Assembly (NCBI GenBank): GCA_964351625.1
Contig: CAYGOV010000013.1
Location: 72,559 to 136,558 of the forward strand
DNA length: 64,000 bases
Source: Marinoscillum sp964351625
GTDB lineage: Bacteria; Bacteroidota; Bacteroidia; Cytophagales; Cyclobacteriaceae
Direction: 5' to 3'
How positions within the stretch are numbered: position 1 is the first letter of the stretch; each line of letters opens with the position of its first letter. Below are positions 17,030 through 26,157 of the stretch, in pieces. Below the pieces are notes generated by a model. The model was not told where the DNA came from and made no database searches. It saw only the letters and a list, made by a program, of their open reading frames with translations. The position numbers were made by a program, and so were the translations under genes.

Positions 17030-17881
17030 ATGAGACGCAAGGATTTTCTCAAGAAGGGTTTGGTGGGAGTTGCTGGCATAGCTGCTGGCACAGCATTAGC
17101 TTCTGGCAAAAAGACCCAAATTGTAGATGTTGTTGGATTCAATCACATTCCCTTAGATGAATCTTCGACAGAGAATACAGTATTGCACAGAGCGAGTACA
17201 CGTGGTAGTGCAGATCACGGCTGGCTCAATACGCACCATACTTTTAGTTTTGCGAATTATTATAATCCAGAACGCATGAACTTTGGTGCTTTGCGGGTGC
17301 TAAATGATGATATCGTGGCAGGAGGGAAGGGTTTCCGTACTCATCCGCACGAAAACATGGAGATAGTGTCAATCCCATTGTCTGGTGATCTGAAGCATAA
17401 GGACAGCATGGGAAATGAGCAAGTCATTCGTCAAGGCGACATTCAAGTGAAGAGTGCAGGAAGTGGCATCTATCACTCTGAGTTCAACAAAAATTCGGAG
17501 CAGGATGTTAAGTTTTTACAGATATGGTTGTTTCCCAATCGCAAAGATGTCGCTCCTAGGTACGACCAGATTTCATTGAATCCAGCGGATCGCGTTAATA
17601 AATGGCAACAGATACTTTCGCCATATTCAAATGATGAGGGTGTTTGGATTCATCAAAATGCGTGGTTTCATATGACCAGATTGGAGCAGGGTAAATCTCT
17701 GACCTATAATCTTAAGAATCCGAGTAATGGTGCTTATTTGTTCGTCCTAAGTGGGGAAGTTAAAATGGCAGATAAGGTCCTCAATACACGTGATGGATTC
17801 GGAATTTGGGATGTTGATTTTCTGGATTTGGAATCTTCCGAATCATCCGAACTCTTATTGATGGAAGTACCTATGACCTAG
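17030..17881 (+). CDS. Exported pirin-family cupin protein
   Basis: Pirin-type bicupin related to bacterial quercetin-2,3-dioxygenase-like proteins. Metal-ligand motifs are in place: THPHENMEIV, KHKDSMG and GSGIYHSEFN. The start at 17030 is preferred over 16973 because it begins a Tat-like leader, MRRKDFLKKGLVGVAGIAAGTALA, in which the arginines precede KDFLK; the spacing is one residue longer than the canonical RRxFLK if both arginines count. Most pirins are cytosolic, so an exported one is unusual, although Tat export would let the metal be loaded in the cytosol. It is convergent with the amidase gene, their stops overlapping by four bases. Confidence 0.85.
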   Translation: MRRKDFLKKGLVGVAGIAAGTALASGKKTQIVDVVGFNHIPLDESSTENTVLHRASTRGSADHGWLNTHHTFSFANYYNPERMNFGALRVLNDDIVAGGKGFRTHPHENMEIVSIPLSGDLKHKDSMGNEQVIRQGDIQVKSAGSGIYHSEFNKNSEQDVKFLQIWLFPNRKDVAPRYDQISLNPADRVNKWQQILSPYSNDEGVWIHQNAWFHMTRLEQGKSLTYNLKNPSNGAYLFVLSGEVKMADKVLNTRDGFGIWDVDFLDLESSESSELLLMEVPMT

Positions 17882-19434
17882 TCGGCACTAGGACGCTTAC
17901 GGTGCAGTGTCCCTTGCTCATACGCATATGCCAATTTGACCAACGTCGGCTCAGCGTACATTTTACCCAAAAATTGAATTCCTGCTGGTAAGTTACCTGA
18001 GGTATAACCCATTGGCACAGTGAATGCAGGCTGACCAGTAGCTGGACTAATGGTTTGATTATTATCTCCAGCATATTCTTCCTCAAACAGGGCAATAGTC
18101 GCTGGTGGGTTATTCCAAGAAGGATAGATAATTGCATCAAGTTTCAAAGAATCCATGACCGTTTCAATCGCCTCCCTGAAAGCTATTCGTTGTGGATCTG
18201 TATAAGCGTCAAGGCAAGCGAGATCAGCTTTGCCCCATCGACCATTGATACTCGAATATGCATCTAATCTTCGCTGCGCAAACTCGTTTTTGGTGCCGAC
18301 AGCTATTACGTCTTCCAAAGTCTTCAAAGAATCATTCTTCACGTATTCAGTAAAGAAAGTTTCCACATCTTTCCTAAAGGTCCCGCACCATTGGTTATCG
18401 CTGAGCTCCTGAAAACTTGGAACTACTATGGGATCAAACACAGTTGCGCCAAGCCTCTCAAGATCAGCGATGGCTTCATCAAAAAGAATATGAACTTCCG
18501 CGTTTGTTTGATCGTCCATCAACTCTCTGAGGACACCAATACGAGCACCTTGCAGCCCATTCACATCAAGATATTGCGTGTAATTATTTGAAGTCTTTCC
18601 TTCGGAATAATGAGTAATCGGGTCTGTAGGATCAATTCCAGCCATCACTTCCATCATAAGTGTGGCATCTGCCACAGTTCGGCACATTGGGCCTACTACA
18701 TCATTTCTCAAGAAGAGAGGTACGATACCGCTTCGGCTAATTAAGCCTATTGTAGTACGAAAACCCACCAAAGCACAGTGTGAAGAAGGGCCTCTGATAG
18801 AGTTGCCGGTATCTGTACCTAGCCCACCCACACCACAATTGGAGGCTACTGCGGCAGCTGTACCGCCGCTGGATCCAGCCGGAACATAATCCAAGTTGTA
18901 AGGATTTCGAGTAGTTCCGAAGGTTGAACTCTCCGTATGCATAGGAGAGAAGGCCCACTCTGCCATATTCGATTTAGCGAGTACAATCGCTCCAGCATTT
19001 ACAAGTTGTGTGATGATAAAAGCATCCGCTTCTGGATAGTAATTCTCCAGCGCTAGAGCACCTGCTGTAGTTGGTAACCCAACCATATTAATATTGTCTT
19101 TGACGATGATGGGAATACCATGAAGTGGTCTCAATACCCCTGTCTCTTTGTATTCCTTATCCAGCATTCTGGCGATGTTCAGCGCATCGGGATTTAAGTA
19201 AGTAATCGCATTGATAGACTCATTTAAGGAATCAATCCGATCCAAATAAGCTTGTACCAATTGCTCACTTGTGAAACTACCTTTTTGATAGGCCGTATGG
19301 ATTTGGGCTATGGTTAGCTCATCAAGGTTAATGGCAGTATTTGGTTTACTACAGCTTATCGTCAAGACTATCAATATCAAAGAAATGATTGATTTTAATG
19401 AAGAGTAGTTCCTTAGCAATTTTGGATGTATCAT
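17878..19434 (-). CDS. Lipoprotein amidase (amidase-signature family)
   Basis: 518-residue amide hydrolase of the Ser-cisSer-Lys class. The catalytic set is readable: Lys112 in IIVKDNIN, Ser188 in PAGSSGGTAAA and nucleophile Ser212 in GTDTGNSIRGPS. The N-terminus has a hydrophobic leader ending in a lipobox-like TISC near residue 28, so it is probably anchored in the cell envelope. Substrate unknown; related secreted amidases act on peptide or aryl amides. Transcribed from a divergent intergenic region that contains a ten-C tract. The last codon overlaps the pirin gene tail. Confidence 0.9.
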   Translation of the reverse strand: MIHPKLLRNYSSLKSIISLILIVLTISCSKPNTAINLDELTIAQIHTAYQKGSFTSEQLVQAYLDRIDSLNESINAITYLNPDALNIARMLDKEYKETGVLRPLHGIPIIVKDNINMVGLPTTAGALALENYYPEADAFIITQLVNAGAIVLAKSNMAEWAFSPMHTESSTFGTTRNPYNLDYVPAGSSGGTAAAVASNCGVGGLGTDTGNSIRGPSSHCALVGFRTTIGLISRSGIVPLFLRNDVVGPMCRTVADATLMMEVMAGIDPTDPITHYSEGKTSNNYTQYLDVNGLQGARIGVLRELMDDQTNAEVHILFDEAIADLERLGATVFDPIVVPSFQELSDNQWCGTFRKDVETFFTEYVKNDSLKTLEDVIAVGTKNEFAQRRLDAYSSINGRWGKADLACLDAYTDPQRIAFREAIETVMDSLKLDAIIYPSWNNPPATIALFEEEYAGDNNQTISPATGQPAFTVPMGYTSGNLPAGIQFLGKMYAEPTLVKLAYAYEQGTLHRKRPSAD

Positions 19435-19491
19435 ATTCTTGAAAGTTAAATCAATTCAAGCATTGATAAGATATACAGAGCCCAATAGTAA

Positions 19492-19501
19492 CCCCCCCCC
19501 C
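19492..19501 (+). repeat. C10 homopolymer between divergent genes
   Basis: Ten consecutive C bases in the 311-bp region between the amidase start (19434) and the T9SS protein start (19746). Tracts of this kind can slip during replication and vary in length. Nothing else was found in this gap apart from a TATATTTG -7-like element at 19714 without a convincing -33 partner. Confidence 0.8.
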
Positions 19502-19745
19502 AATACAAATCATTTCGATTGATTTTGTTTTTAATGTGGCTCTGAAAATTCTAATAAAATTGTAGTGTCTGCAAAGAGCCTAGATTGAACAAATGCCCTT
19601 AGAGTTTCTTGAAATTATATTATTTAGTAGAAATAAAGTTCCATTTTGCTGAATATTGCAGAGAGATGCTAAGTATCAGGGCGAACTGAAATCTAAACAT
19701 CTGTTCTGTTACGTATATTTGTGGAATTAAAAGCAATTTTTAAGA

Positions 19746-21416
19746 ATGATCACTTTTCGATTGAAGCTATTTCTCGCCTGTCTTTTTATTTCCACTGAAG
19801 CGGTATTAGCTCAGCCAGTATGTCCAACCTCTGGTACAGTTTCCGCCAATTGTCTAACCACAGGGAACCTAACAATAAATGGGAGTACCCTAACCGTCAA
19901 CGCTGGTGTTACGATGCAAGTAACGGGTAATTTGTTCGTTGTTAATGGCGGTATAATCAATGGTACAGGAGCAACTTTTACGCTGGGCAATCTTACTGAA
20001 GGCTATGGGTCGACCAATACGATCAATGGAGGCACTTATAATATAGGTGCATTCTCTTCCGGTGGTGGAGGTAATTTTACAATGACAGGTGCTTCCATAA
20101 ATATAAGTCCTGCTGGAGCTGTAGCTTTAGCAGGAAATGCGTTGGTAGTTAATTCTAGTACCTTTACTGGTGTAACAAACTGGAGTGTAAACGTTACTTC
20201 TTTGGCCATGAATGGGACCTCCGTTACAGCTTCTGGAAGTATCCAACTAGAAGATGCTACAGTTTCTAATGGTACATTCATCGCTGGAACTTCCTTTTCT
20301 ACAACAAATGGAACCAATACAATTAGCAATAGCGTAATAACTGCAGGAACTACTGCATCCGTCAAGAATACGTCTTTCACGAATTCCAGCCTAGATGTTG
20401 AAGGTTTACTTACAATTCAATCGGGTAATGTTTCCTTTGATAATTCAACTATTAATTCTGGTAAAGGAAATGCAGGTACCAATGATGCGGATGCATTGAC
20501 AATGAATGGGGGAGGGATTTTAACACTCACTGGTGGTTCTGCAATGAATGTACGTGGAAGTGTCACTAATAATGAATGGTATATCGACAACTCGACAGTT
20601 ACAGTCACCGGCGATTTTGATAATGCAGGTAGTGAAATTTTAGAAGTTCGAAATAATGGGAGCATCAATGTCAATGGAGACTTCAATAATTCAGGAAGCG
20701 GGAGTGTTTCGGCTGATTCTGGAGGCTTTGTAGGAGTCGCCGGAGATTATAACAATAACGGCGGAGGTTCTACAGATGTAAATGGAGGGACTTTGCTAGT
20801 GGGAGGTACGTACAGTGGAGGTGCCCCAACTGGAGATGCAGGCAGTTGCTCTGGTGGGAGTGGGGGATGTTGTGGAAGTGGTTGCGCAGCACTACCAGTG
20901 AGTCTTTTAGAATTCAAAGGAAATTACCAAGATGGTAGAATACAGTTAAGCTGGAGCACCGCTAGCGAAATTGACAATGACTTTTTCGAAGTAGAGCGCT
21001 CATTTGACGGAGTTAATTTTGACAAAATAGCCACAGTTAATGGAAATGGTACTTCTACCGAAAAATTGAATTATGAATTGTATGTAGGAAATGTGATAGC
21101 ATCAGCTTCCACTCAATACTTTCGTTTGTCTCAAACAGATTTTGATGGCACTCATGTGAAACTCATGATTATCGCGGTTCACAAGAATAAGATAACTTCA
21201 GTATCTCGGATTTATCCCAACCCGGCAAAGGGAGAAATTGCCTTTAGCTTGGCAGATGACAGTTCAATTGCGGGGAGCATTTTTGATCTGAGTGGGGCGT
21301 TAATTCTGCAATTCTCATCACCTAGGGTTGAAGTGGCTGGTTTGAAGCGAGGCACTTACCTTGTAGAATGGACCATCAACGGAGAGCGACAAACAGAGCG
21401 ACTTATCGTCCAATAG
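19746..21416 (+). CDS. T9SS-secreted repetitive beta-helix protein
   Basis: 556 residues with signal peptide ending near VLAQ. Residues about 35-370 are low-complexity N/T/S/G-rich repeats of beta-strand plus turn (NLTINGSTLTVNAGVTMQV, SINVNGDFNNSGSGSVSA), as in right-handed beta-helix surface proteins. A cysteine cluster CSGGSGGCCGSGCAAL lies just before the conserved Bacteroidota module LLEFKGNYQDGRIQLSWSTASE..YFRLSQTDFDG. The end, RIYPNPAKGEIAFSL..GTYLVEWTINGERQTERLIVQ, is a T9SS type A sorting domain. Probably a surface adhesin or matrix protein. A shorter relative with the same C-terminal architecture is at 46921-48081. Confidence 0.85.
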   Translation: MITFRLKLFLACLFISTEAVLAQPVCPTSGTVSANCLTTGNLTINGSTLTVNAGVTMQVTGNLFVVNGGIINGTGATFTLGNLTEGYGSTNTINGGTYNIGAFSSGGGGNFTMTGASINISPAGAVALAGNALVVNSSTFTGVTNWSVNVTSLAMNGTSVTASGSIQLEDATVSNGTFIAGTSFSTTNGTNTISNSVITAGTTASVKNTSFTNSSLDVEGLLTIQSGNVSFDNSTINSGKGNAGTNDADALTMNGGGILTLTGGSAMNVRGSVTNNEWYIDNSTVTVTGDFDNAGSEILEVRNNGSINVNGDFNNSGSGSVSADSGGFVGVAGDYNNNGGGSTDVNGGTLLVGGTYSGGAPTGDAGSCSGGSGGCCGSGCAALPVSLLEFKGNYQDGRIQLSWSTASEIDNDFFEVERSFDGVNFDKIATVNGNGTSTEKLNYELYVGNVIASASTQYFRLSQTDFDGTHVKLMIIAVHKNKITSVSRIYPNPAKGEIAFSLADDSSIAGSIFDLSGALILQFSSPRVEVAGLKRGTYLVEWTINGERQTERLIVQ

Positions 21417-21610
21417 CCTTGATCAAATGTTGCTAATTTTAGATGGTCTTTGATATCTTGCGTTAAGTAATTCCCAAGTGGAATAGTGTAAAACAAGTAT
21501 TCGCTTAACTCTTCAAATTCCCTTTCTTTGTAATATTTGACCCTTTTTTATTTCAATGGTTTTCAAATTAGAAGTGTATATTCAAGTATGAGTTTTTTTG
21601 AATTTCTAAG

Positions 21611-23128
21611 TTATTCAGAAAAAAAGACCCTCAGATCTTCTGACATTTTCAAGTAATCCGGCTCGTGCAAATACATCATATGTCCTGCTTCGTAGTAGGC
21701 GATTTTTACTTTTTCTTTTTCGATCCCATTTCTTGAGAAGGTATACTCAGCATCAAAAAATGGGCAGATCAGATCGTAATAACCAGCCGTCACTAGCACT
21801 TTCATAGCAGTATTCCTTCTCATTGTTTCGCCTAGTGTTCTGGCTACATTCATGAAGCTAGGTTCCCAATCTTGTCCCAATGGTATAGGTCTCCAGTTCC
21901 AATTGCTGTTGATTGAGCCATTGGAGGTGATGTAAGGGCGGTCCATTTTCACTTGTAGCACAGAGGCATTGTAATAATTCATAGCTGCTGTATAGGCCGA
22001 ACTGGTTTGATAATTAGAGGCGTCTCCCAAGTGTGGACCATCAGAGAGTTGATCTATTTCGCTGCCCATAAACCGACCATCATTTCTACCAATCACTATT
22101 CCTTGATCTGAAAGTAATTCCTTCTGATACCGCTGCATCATGATTCGCAAATTGGACTTGAGTATATAGTCTTTTTTCAACCCTGTGAAGTAGCTCAGTT
22201 TTTCAGCTACCTTGTCTTTTTCCGAATCACTTAGATATGATCCACGATAGAGTGCTGGTGCATAAGCATCATAGGTATAGTTGCGGCACTCTTCTACGAA
22301 TGCTTCTAACGTCTGACCTTGACCTGCTTTTTTGTGATACCAAGAAGTAGCTGCCATGCTAGGCAGGTAGGTCAGGTAGGAGGTAATATTGTCAGGAAGT
22401 GAAGTAGAGCCGGCATAATCCAGACATTGCGAAATAAGGATTAGACCATTCAATGCCATGTTTTGACCTCCACCTTCCAGTGCCTCGGTGACAGCAACTG
22501 CTCTGGGCGTTCCGTAACTTTCACCAACGATGTATTTTGGTGAAAACCAGCGGTTATTGTCTGTGATCCACTGTCTCATAAAGTTGGAGATGGATTCTGC
22601 ATCTTCATACAAGCCCCAAAAGTCTTCTTTTTTGCCTTTGCCAATCACTCTGCTATAACCAGTGCCGACAGGATCTACAAATACAAAATCTGTAAGGTCA
22701 AATAAGCCTTTGTTGTTGGCTACCATTTTGTAAGGCGCAGCACCATCATCCACTTTAGCATCCGAATCAAGTTTTACCAGCTGTGGACCAAACATGCCCA
22801 TATGCAGCCAAACTGAAGATGAACCAGGTCCTCCATTGAACACAAAAGTGACTGGTCGCTTGGTTTGATCATTGATGCCTTCTTGGACATAAGCCACGGA
22901 CCAAAGAGCAGCAACTTCCTCTCCAGCTTCATTTTTCAAATATGTCTCAGCGGCAACAGCCTTGTATTTGATAGACTTTCCGCCATTAATGATCTCATGC
23001 TTAGTGACAAAGGACTTTGCCTCTGGAATAAGCTGGATTGTTTCATTTTCATCCTGCGCTAGGAGTACTTGGGAAGTGATTAAAAACAGCGAAAGAATTA
23101 ATATTTTTTTTATAATCGTAGTTGGCAT
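21611..23128 (-). CDS. Secreted serine carboxypeptidase-like protein (peptidase S10)
   Basis: 505 residues with signal peptide ending near VLLAQ. Alpha/beta-hydrolase carboxypeptidase of family S10: oxyanion segment FNGGPGSSSVWLHMGMFGP, nucleophile in VGESYGTPRA, catalytic Asp in GYYDLICPFF and His in YEAGHMMYLHEP. It would remove C-terminal residues from peptides in the periplasm or outside the cell. Flanked on the same strand by the CIA30 gene but separated by 119 bp, so probably its own unit. Confidence 0.92.
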   Translation of the reverse strand: MPTTIIKKILILSLFLITSQVLLAQDENETIQLIPEAKSFVTKHEIINGGKSIKYKAVAAETYLKNEAGEEVAALWSVAYVQEGINDQTKRPVTFVFNGGPGSSSVWLHMGMFGPQLVKLDSDAKVDDGAAPYKMVANNKGLFDLTDFVFVDPVGTGYSRVIGKGKKEDFWGLYEDAESISNFMRQWITDNNRWFSPKYIVGESYGTPRAVAVTEALEGGGQNMALNGLILISQCLDYAGSTSLPDNITSYLTYLPSMAATSWYHKKAGQGQTLEAFVEECRNYTYDAYAPALYRGSYLSDSEKDKVAEKLSYFTGLKKDYILKSNLRIMMQRYQKELLSDQGIVIGRNDGRFMGSEIDQLSDGPHLGDASNYQTSSAYTAAMNYYNASVLQVKMDRPYITSNGSINSNWNWRPIPLGQDWEPSFMNVARTLGETMRRNTAMKVLVTAGYYDLICPFFDAEYTFSRNGIEKEKVKIAYYEAGHMMYLHEPDYLKMSEDLRVFFSE

Positions 23129-23247
23129 GGGCTGAAAGAATTAGCGATTCGGAAGTTAATCACTTTCAAGCTGCTACAAGGCTACTTTTCTACTAATAGT
23201 GCTCCCATAAACACACGTCTTTGTCCATGGAAGCCATTAGATGATCT

Positions 23248-23769
23248 TTACCTCAGCTCAATCTTATCTATCAAAAGCTTAAAGCTTTCGTCCTTTTTAT
23301 TGCCTATTAGGAAAGCGATTTCCTCTATATGATCATCGGAGAAATTTGGAATCGTAAGCTTTCTTCCTCGAAAAGAAGGATACATGTCCTTCAAAGGGAT
23401 GACGATCTCCTGCCATTCAGCAGTAGTGACAAAACTTATAATGTAAGAGTAGTAGTCATTGGTATTGGACTTCAGTCTAAACTGATACTGCTTGCCATCG
23501 CCACGCAATTTGATCACGACTTTTGAATACTCATTGACATCTATCCTCTTGTCTGAATATCGGAGCGATGAAAATCCTCCATTGTTTGCAGTGGATATAG
23601 TGCCACTGAACGCGCCATGTCCCTCAGGGGTGATATTAAAGGAACCTGACGATCTACCACCCATCACCACATCATCTACGATCATCCATCTTTGGAGGTT
23701 GGACGATTTGTTAAAATCAAAAATTGTGTAAGGATTTACAGCCATTATCAATAGGATAAGTAAACTCAT
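23248..23769 (-). CDS. CIA30-domain protein
   Basis: 173 residues matching the CIA30 (complex I intermediate-associated protein 30 / NDUFAF1-like) beta-sandwich fold: DFNKSSNLQRWMIVDDVVMGGRSSG, GTISTANNGGFSSLR, KLRGDGKQYQFRLK and the C-terminal FLIGNKKDESFKLLIDKIELR. Bacterial members are common in marine Bacteroidota; their role is not established and carbohydrate binding has been suggested from the galactose-binding-like fold. A weak N-terminal hydrophobic stretch (MSLLILLIMAV) may be a signal peptide. Confidence 0.82.
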   Translation of the reverse strand: MSLLILLIMAVNPYTIFDFNKSSNLQRWMIVDDVVMGGRSSGSFNITPEGHGAFSGTISTANNGGFSSLRYSDKRIDVNEYSKVVIKLRGDGKQYQFRLKSNTNDYYSYIISFVTTAEWQEIVIPLKDMYPSFRGRKLTIPNFSDDHIEEIAFLIGNKKDESFKLLIDKIELR

Positions 23770-23886
23770 AGTGGGTCCGTCTTGTCTGCTTGTATAACCA
23801 GCGGCAGCTCATTCGGTTCGCTTTAATCTTGAATTTGATTTTAATTATCAACTATTTTCTGTGATTGGTACAACCAATTTAGTTTT

Positions 23887-24561
23887 CTATTCTCCTGCTA
23901 GACCGGGTTCTTTTAACCCTTTGATGAGTAACCAAACTGGTAAAACGAGCTGTATGATAGCGATAGGAAGAAGCAGATTCGAACTTATACCATTGTCGAA
24001 CATTGAAAAAACCATTTGTACCAGCATCATAAAAGCTGCTATCATCCCAAATCCAGAAAGTAGTCTAGGGGTAAGCCTGGTTTGGTACAGGGTGAAGAAC
24101 AGCACAAAAACTGGTAAACATGAAATAAGCAGCGAGAGAAAATGTGTCCATCGATGAATCCGATGAAACACAACGCCCATTGTCTTTAAATGGTCCAAGT
24201 TGATAGAAGCATCATTTACGTATTCTCTGCTTACCTCAAGCATGGCCAAGACAGCTATATTATCAAGAGCTATAGCCGCAAAATTTATAATGGTAAAGGC
24301 AAGATATAAGTAGCCCAATCGCTCACTGTGCATTTTGAAAATGGGGAGAAGTATAATAGCAATGATGATAGACAAGGTACCGATCAAGACTCCTAGTAAT
24401 GTGGAACCAATTACTTGACTGGATTGGGTAAAGGTTTCTGTTAAGTATTCATCAACAAATAATGAAGGACCCTGAAGTAATTGGTACATCATAACGCCCG
24501 ATGTGAAGATGATCAATAAGAGTACTCCTACTATTCTTGCAACTTTTTTATCTGAAATCAT
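23887..24561 (-). CDS. DUF4386 membrane protein
   Basis: 225 residues from ATG 24561. The open frame extends to 24633, but the added 24 codons lie entirely inside a segment duplicated at 25486-25619, so they are upstream DNA and not protein; the family also starts at DKKVARIVG. About six transmembrane helices. Conserved DUF4386 features are the N-terminal basic stretch and helix (RIVGVLLLIIFTSGVMMYQLL), the central DNIAVLAMLE and the pattern HRIHRWTHFLSLLISCLPVF. Function unknown. The 5' region of this gene is copied upstream of the neighbouring membrane-protein gene. Confidence 0.75.
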   Translation of the reverse strand: MISDKKVARIVGVLLLIIFTSGVMMYQLLQGPSLFVDEYLTETFTQSSQVIGSTLLGVLIGTLSIIIAIILLPIFKMHSERLGYLYLAFTIINFAAIALDNIAVLAMLEVSREYVNDASINLDHLKTMGVVFHRIHRWTHFLSLLISCLPVFVLFFTLYQTRLTPRLLSGFGMIAAFMMLVQMVFSMFDNGISSNLLLPIAIIQLVLPVWLLIKGLKEPGLAGE

Positions 24562-24661
24562 AAGGTTTTTTGTCGGTGCTAAGGGGGTTTTCAATGAATT
24601 TTTCAATTCACTAAGTATGTGATGCAAGCTCACCGAGAATGGTTACATGATTCATAAAATC
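24528..24661. repeat. Duplicated DUF4386 5' segment, copy A
   Basis: The first codons and about 100 bp upstream of the DUF4386 gene align with 25486-25619 in the same orientation at roughly three-quarters identity. Shared blocks are GTGCTAAG, GAATTTTTC, GAGCTCAC or AAGCTCAC, and TTACATGA or TTGCATGA. Confidence 0.7.
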
Positions 24662-24750
24662 ATCGCTTTGTTAAGAGGATTTATCTTCTCCATTCCAAAA
24701 GAACTAAGGAGTGGCTTGATCCATTTTTTTGTTGAACTCCTAGAGGGGAC

Positions 24751-25338
24751 TTATAAGCTGTAGTCGGATTGCTTTTCCTTTTTCCTTTTTTCAAATACCC
24801 ATATCACTAATAGGATTAAAATTACAGACCAACTCAGCGTAGTAAACCCTCCTTTCATCAGAGTAAAGATGCTGGCTGTTTTAATAACGACAGGGGACAC
24901 GGCCGTCGAGTTTAGAAGCATTGATGAAATCATTAGATTCTCAGAATAGTCAAAGAACATGGCAAGGAATGGCAAGATGAACAAGTTCGAAAAAATATGC
25001 CCATCCTTGATGTTGATTAAACCAGATAGCCGAATTATTATTGTGCTCAAAAAGATTGCAAGTAAAATCGGGTATAAAACATCCAGAAGAAACAGCTGTG
25101 GGAAGAGATAGAAATCGATAGTTGATTGATCTAATTTCTGGAGCATCGATACAGCCTCAGATTCAGAATATCCGAATGTTTTCAAATCAAATGCGCTCGT
25201 TTCAAATCGGGCATTAATGCGTGGAAAAGTAAATAGCATCATTGACAACAAGACTAAATGAGCGAGTAAGAATAAAACGGCTATTCCTGATTTTGAAGCC
25301 ATTCGCTCCAACTTGTTGTGAACTCTTTTAAATATCAT
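24751..25338 (-). CDS. Conserved membrane protein, unknown function
   Basis: 195 residues from ATG 25338, chosen because homologous proteins I recall begin with a short basic stretch like FKRVHNKLERMASKSG before the first helix; the frame is open to 25458. About five transmembrane helices. The motif FGYSESEAVSMLQKLDQSTIDFYLFPQLFLLDVLYPILLAIF (GYS..A..LL..L....R..Y...QL.LD..YP.LFA in relatives) and the later FDYSENLMI mark a family common in Bacteroidota with no known function. It may have replaced a second DUF4386 gene whose promoter and first codons remain just upstream. Confidence 0.65.
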   Translation of the reverse strand: MIFKRVHNKLERMASKSGIAVLFLLAHLVLLSMMLFTFPRINARFETSAFDLKTFGYSESEAVSMLQKLDQSTIDFYLFPQLFLLDVLYPILLAIFLSTIIIRLSGLINIKDGHIFSNLFILPFLAMFFDYSENLMISSMLLNSTAVSPVVIKTASIFTLMKGGFTTLSWSVILILLVIWVFEKRKKEKQSDYSL

Positions 25339-25485
25339 TGATTTAATAACTTTTTCTGCTAGCTGCTGCCAATTTGTGTAACACAACAGTTGATAGTTAC
25401 AATCCACCTTATCCTCTTTGAAATTTAATAAATCATTGCTAATTGTGAAATTTGACATTTCTACACTTAATGACCGGTGATATCA

Positions 25486-25619
25486 ATACTAGTCTTGGTG
25501 CTTTTTTGTCGAAAATCATACTGGTTTTTTGTCTGTGCTAAGCGGGGGGTCCAAGGAATTTTTCGATTCGCTACGTACGAGATGCGAGCTCACTGAGGAA
25601 AGTTGCATGAGTGATAATA
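25486..25619 (-). pseudogene. Truncated DUF4386 gene start plus promoter region (copy B)
   Basis: From the ATG complementary to 25517-25519 the minus strand reads MIFDKKAPRLVLISPVI, matching the DUF4386 start MISDKKVARIVGVLLLI at the first residues, and stops after 26 codons. Upstream DNA also matches copy A at 24528-24661. This looks like the leftover 5' end of a duplicated DUF4386 gene whose body was lost. Confidence 0.55.
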
Positions 25620-25641
25620 CCAAAGTTGAAGTTAGGACAGT

Positions 25642-26049
25642 TTACTTCAATTGGTCTATGTCATCTAAATAGTAGCAATACTCGTATTGAGACATTCCGA
25701 TTTTGGGATAGTATGGAATGGCTTTTGGCGCTGCAAGCAAGATCAATTTCGCTAGGGGCGCATTCAATTTCGTTTGCCTAATGAGCTCTTTACCAATCCC
25801 TTTTTTTTGATAACCCTGATCTACTGCTAGATCAGACAAATAGGTGCAGAATGCAAAATCACTCAAGGCGCGGCTAACACCAATGAGTTTCCCATTTTCT
25901 CTGGCAGTAATGATAAGATTGGCATGCTCAAGCATAGCTGAAAGTTTCTCGGGATCTTCTACTGGCCTTCTTTCGCCCAAAGTGGATTTATTTAAAACCT
26001 CCTTGAATTGGGCCACACTCAGTTTGCTTTCTTTTTTATAGTCAATCAT
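25642..26049 (-). CDS. GNAT-family N-acetyltransferase
   Basis: 135-residue single-domain GNAT. The acetyl-CoA pyrophosphate loop is DQGYQKKGIGKEL (Q/RxxGxG/A type), preceded by the beta-strand YLSDLAVD, and followed by KLILLAAPKAIPYYPKIGM in which the Tyr-Pro segment is typical of GNATs with C-terminal Y..GF/GM. Substrate unknown. Cytosolic. It precedes the copy B remnant on the same strand. Confidence 0.85.
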   Translation of the reverse strand: MIDYKKESKLSVAQFKEVLNKSTLGERRPVEDPEKLSAMLEHANLIITARENGKLIGVSRALSDFAFCTYLSDLAVDQGYQKKGIGKELIRQTKLNAPLAKLILLAAPKAIPYYPKIGMSQYEYCYYLDDIDQLK

Positions 26050-26157
26050 TTCTTAGCTCAGGCTAGGTATACACTGCTATTAGTTACTTTTAAAGTTCTT
26101 GATAAATTAAATCTAGAGAAATTACAATAATCTAAAGCATCCACAAATAAGAAGAGC

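Noticed and set aside
19714..19721. Promoter TATATTTG before the T9SS beta-helix gene
   Set aside because: The -7 motif fits but no TTG was found at 19-21 bases upstream, so it is not annotated as a promoter.
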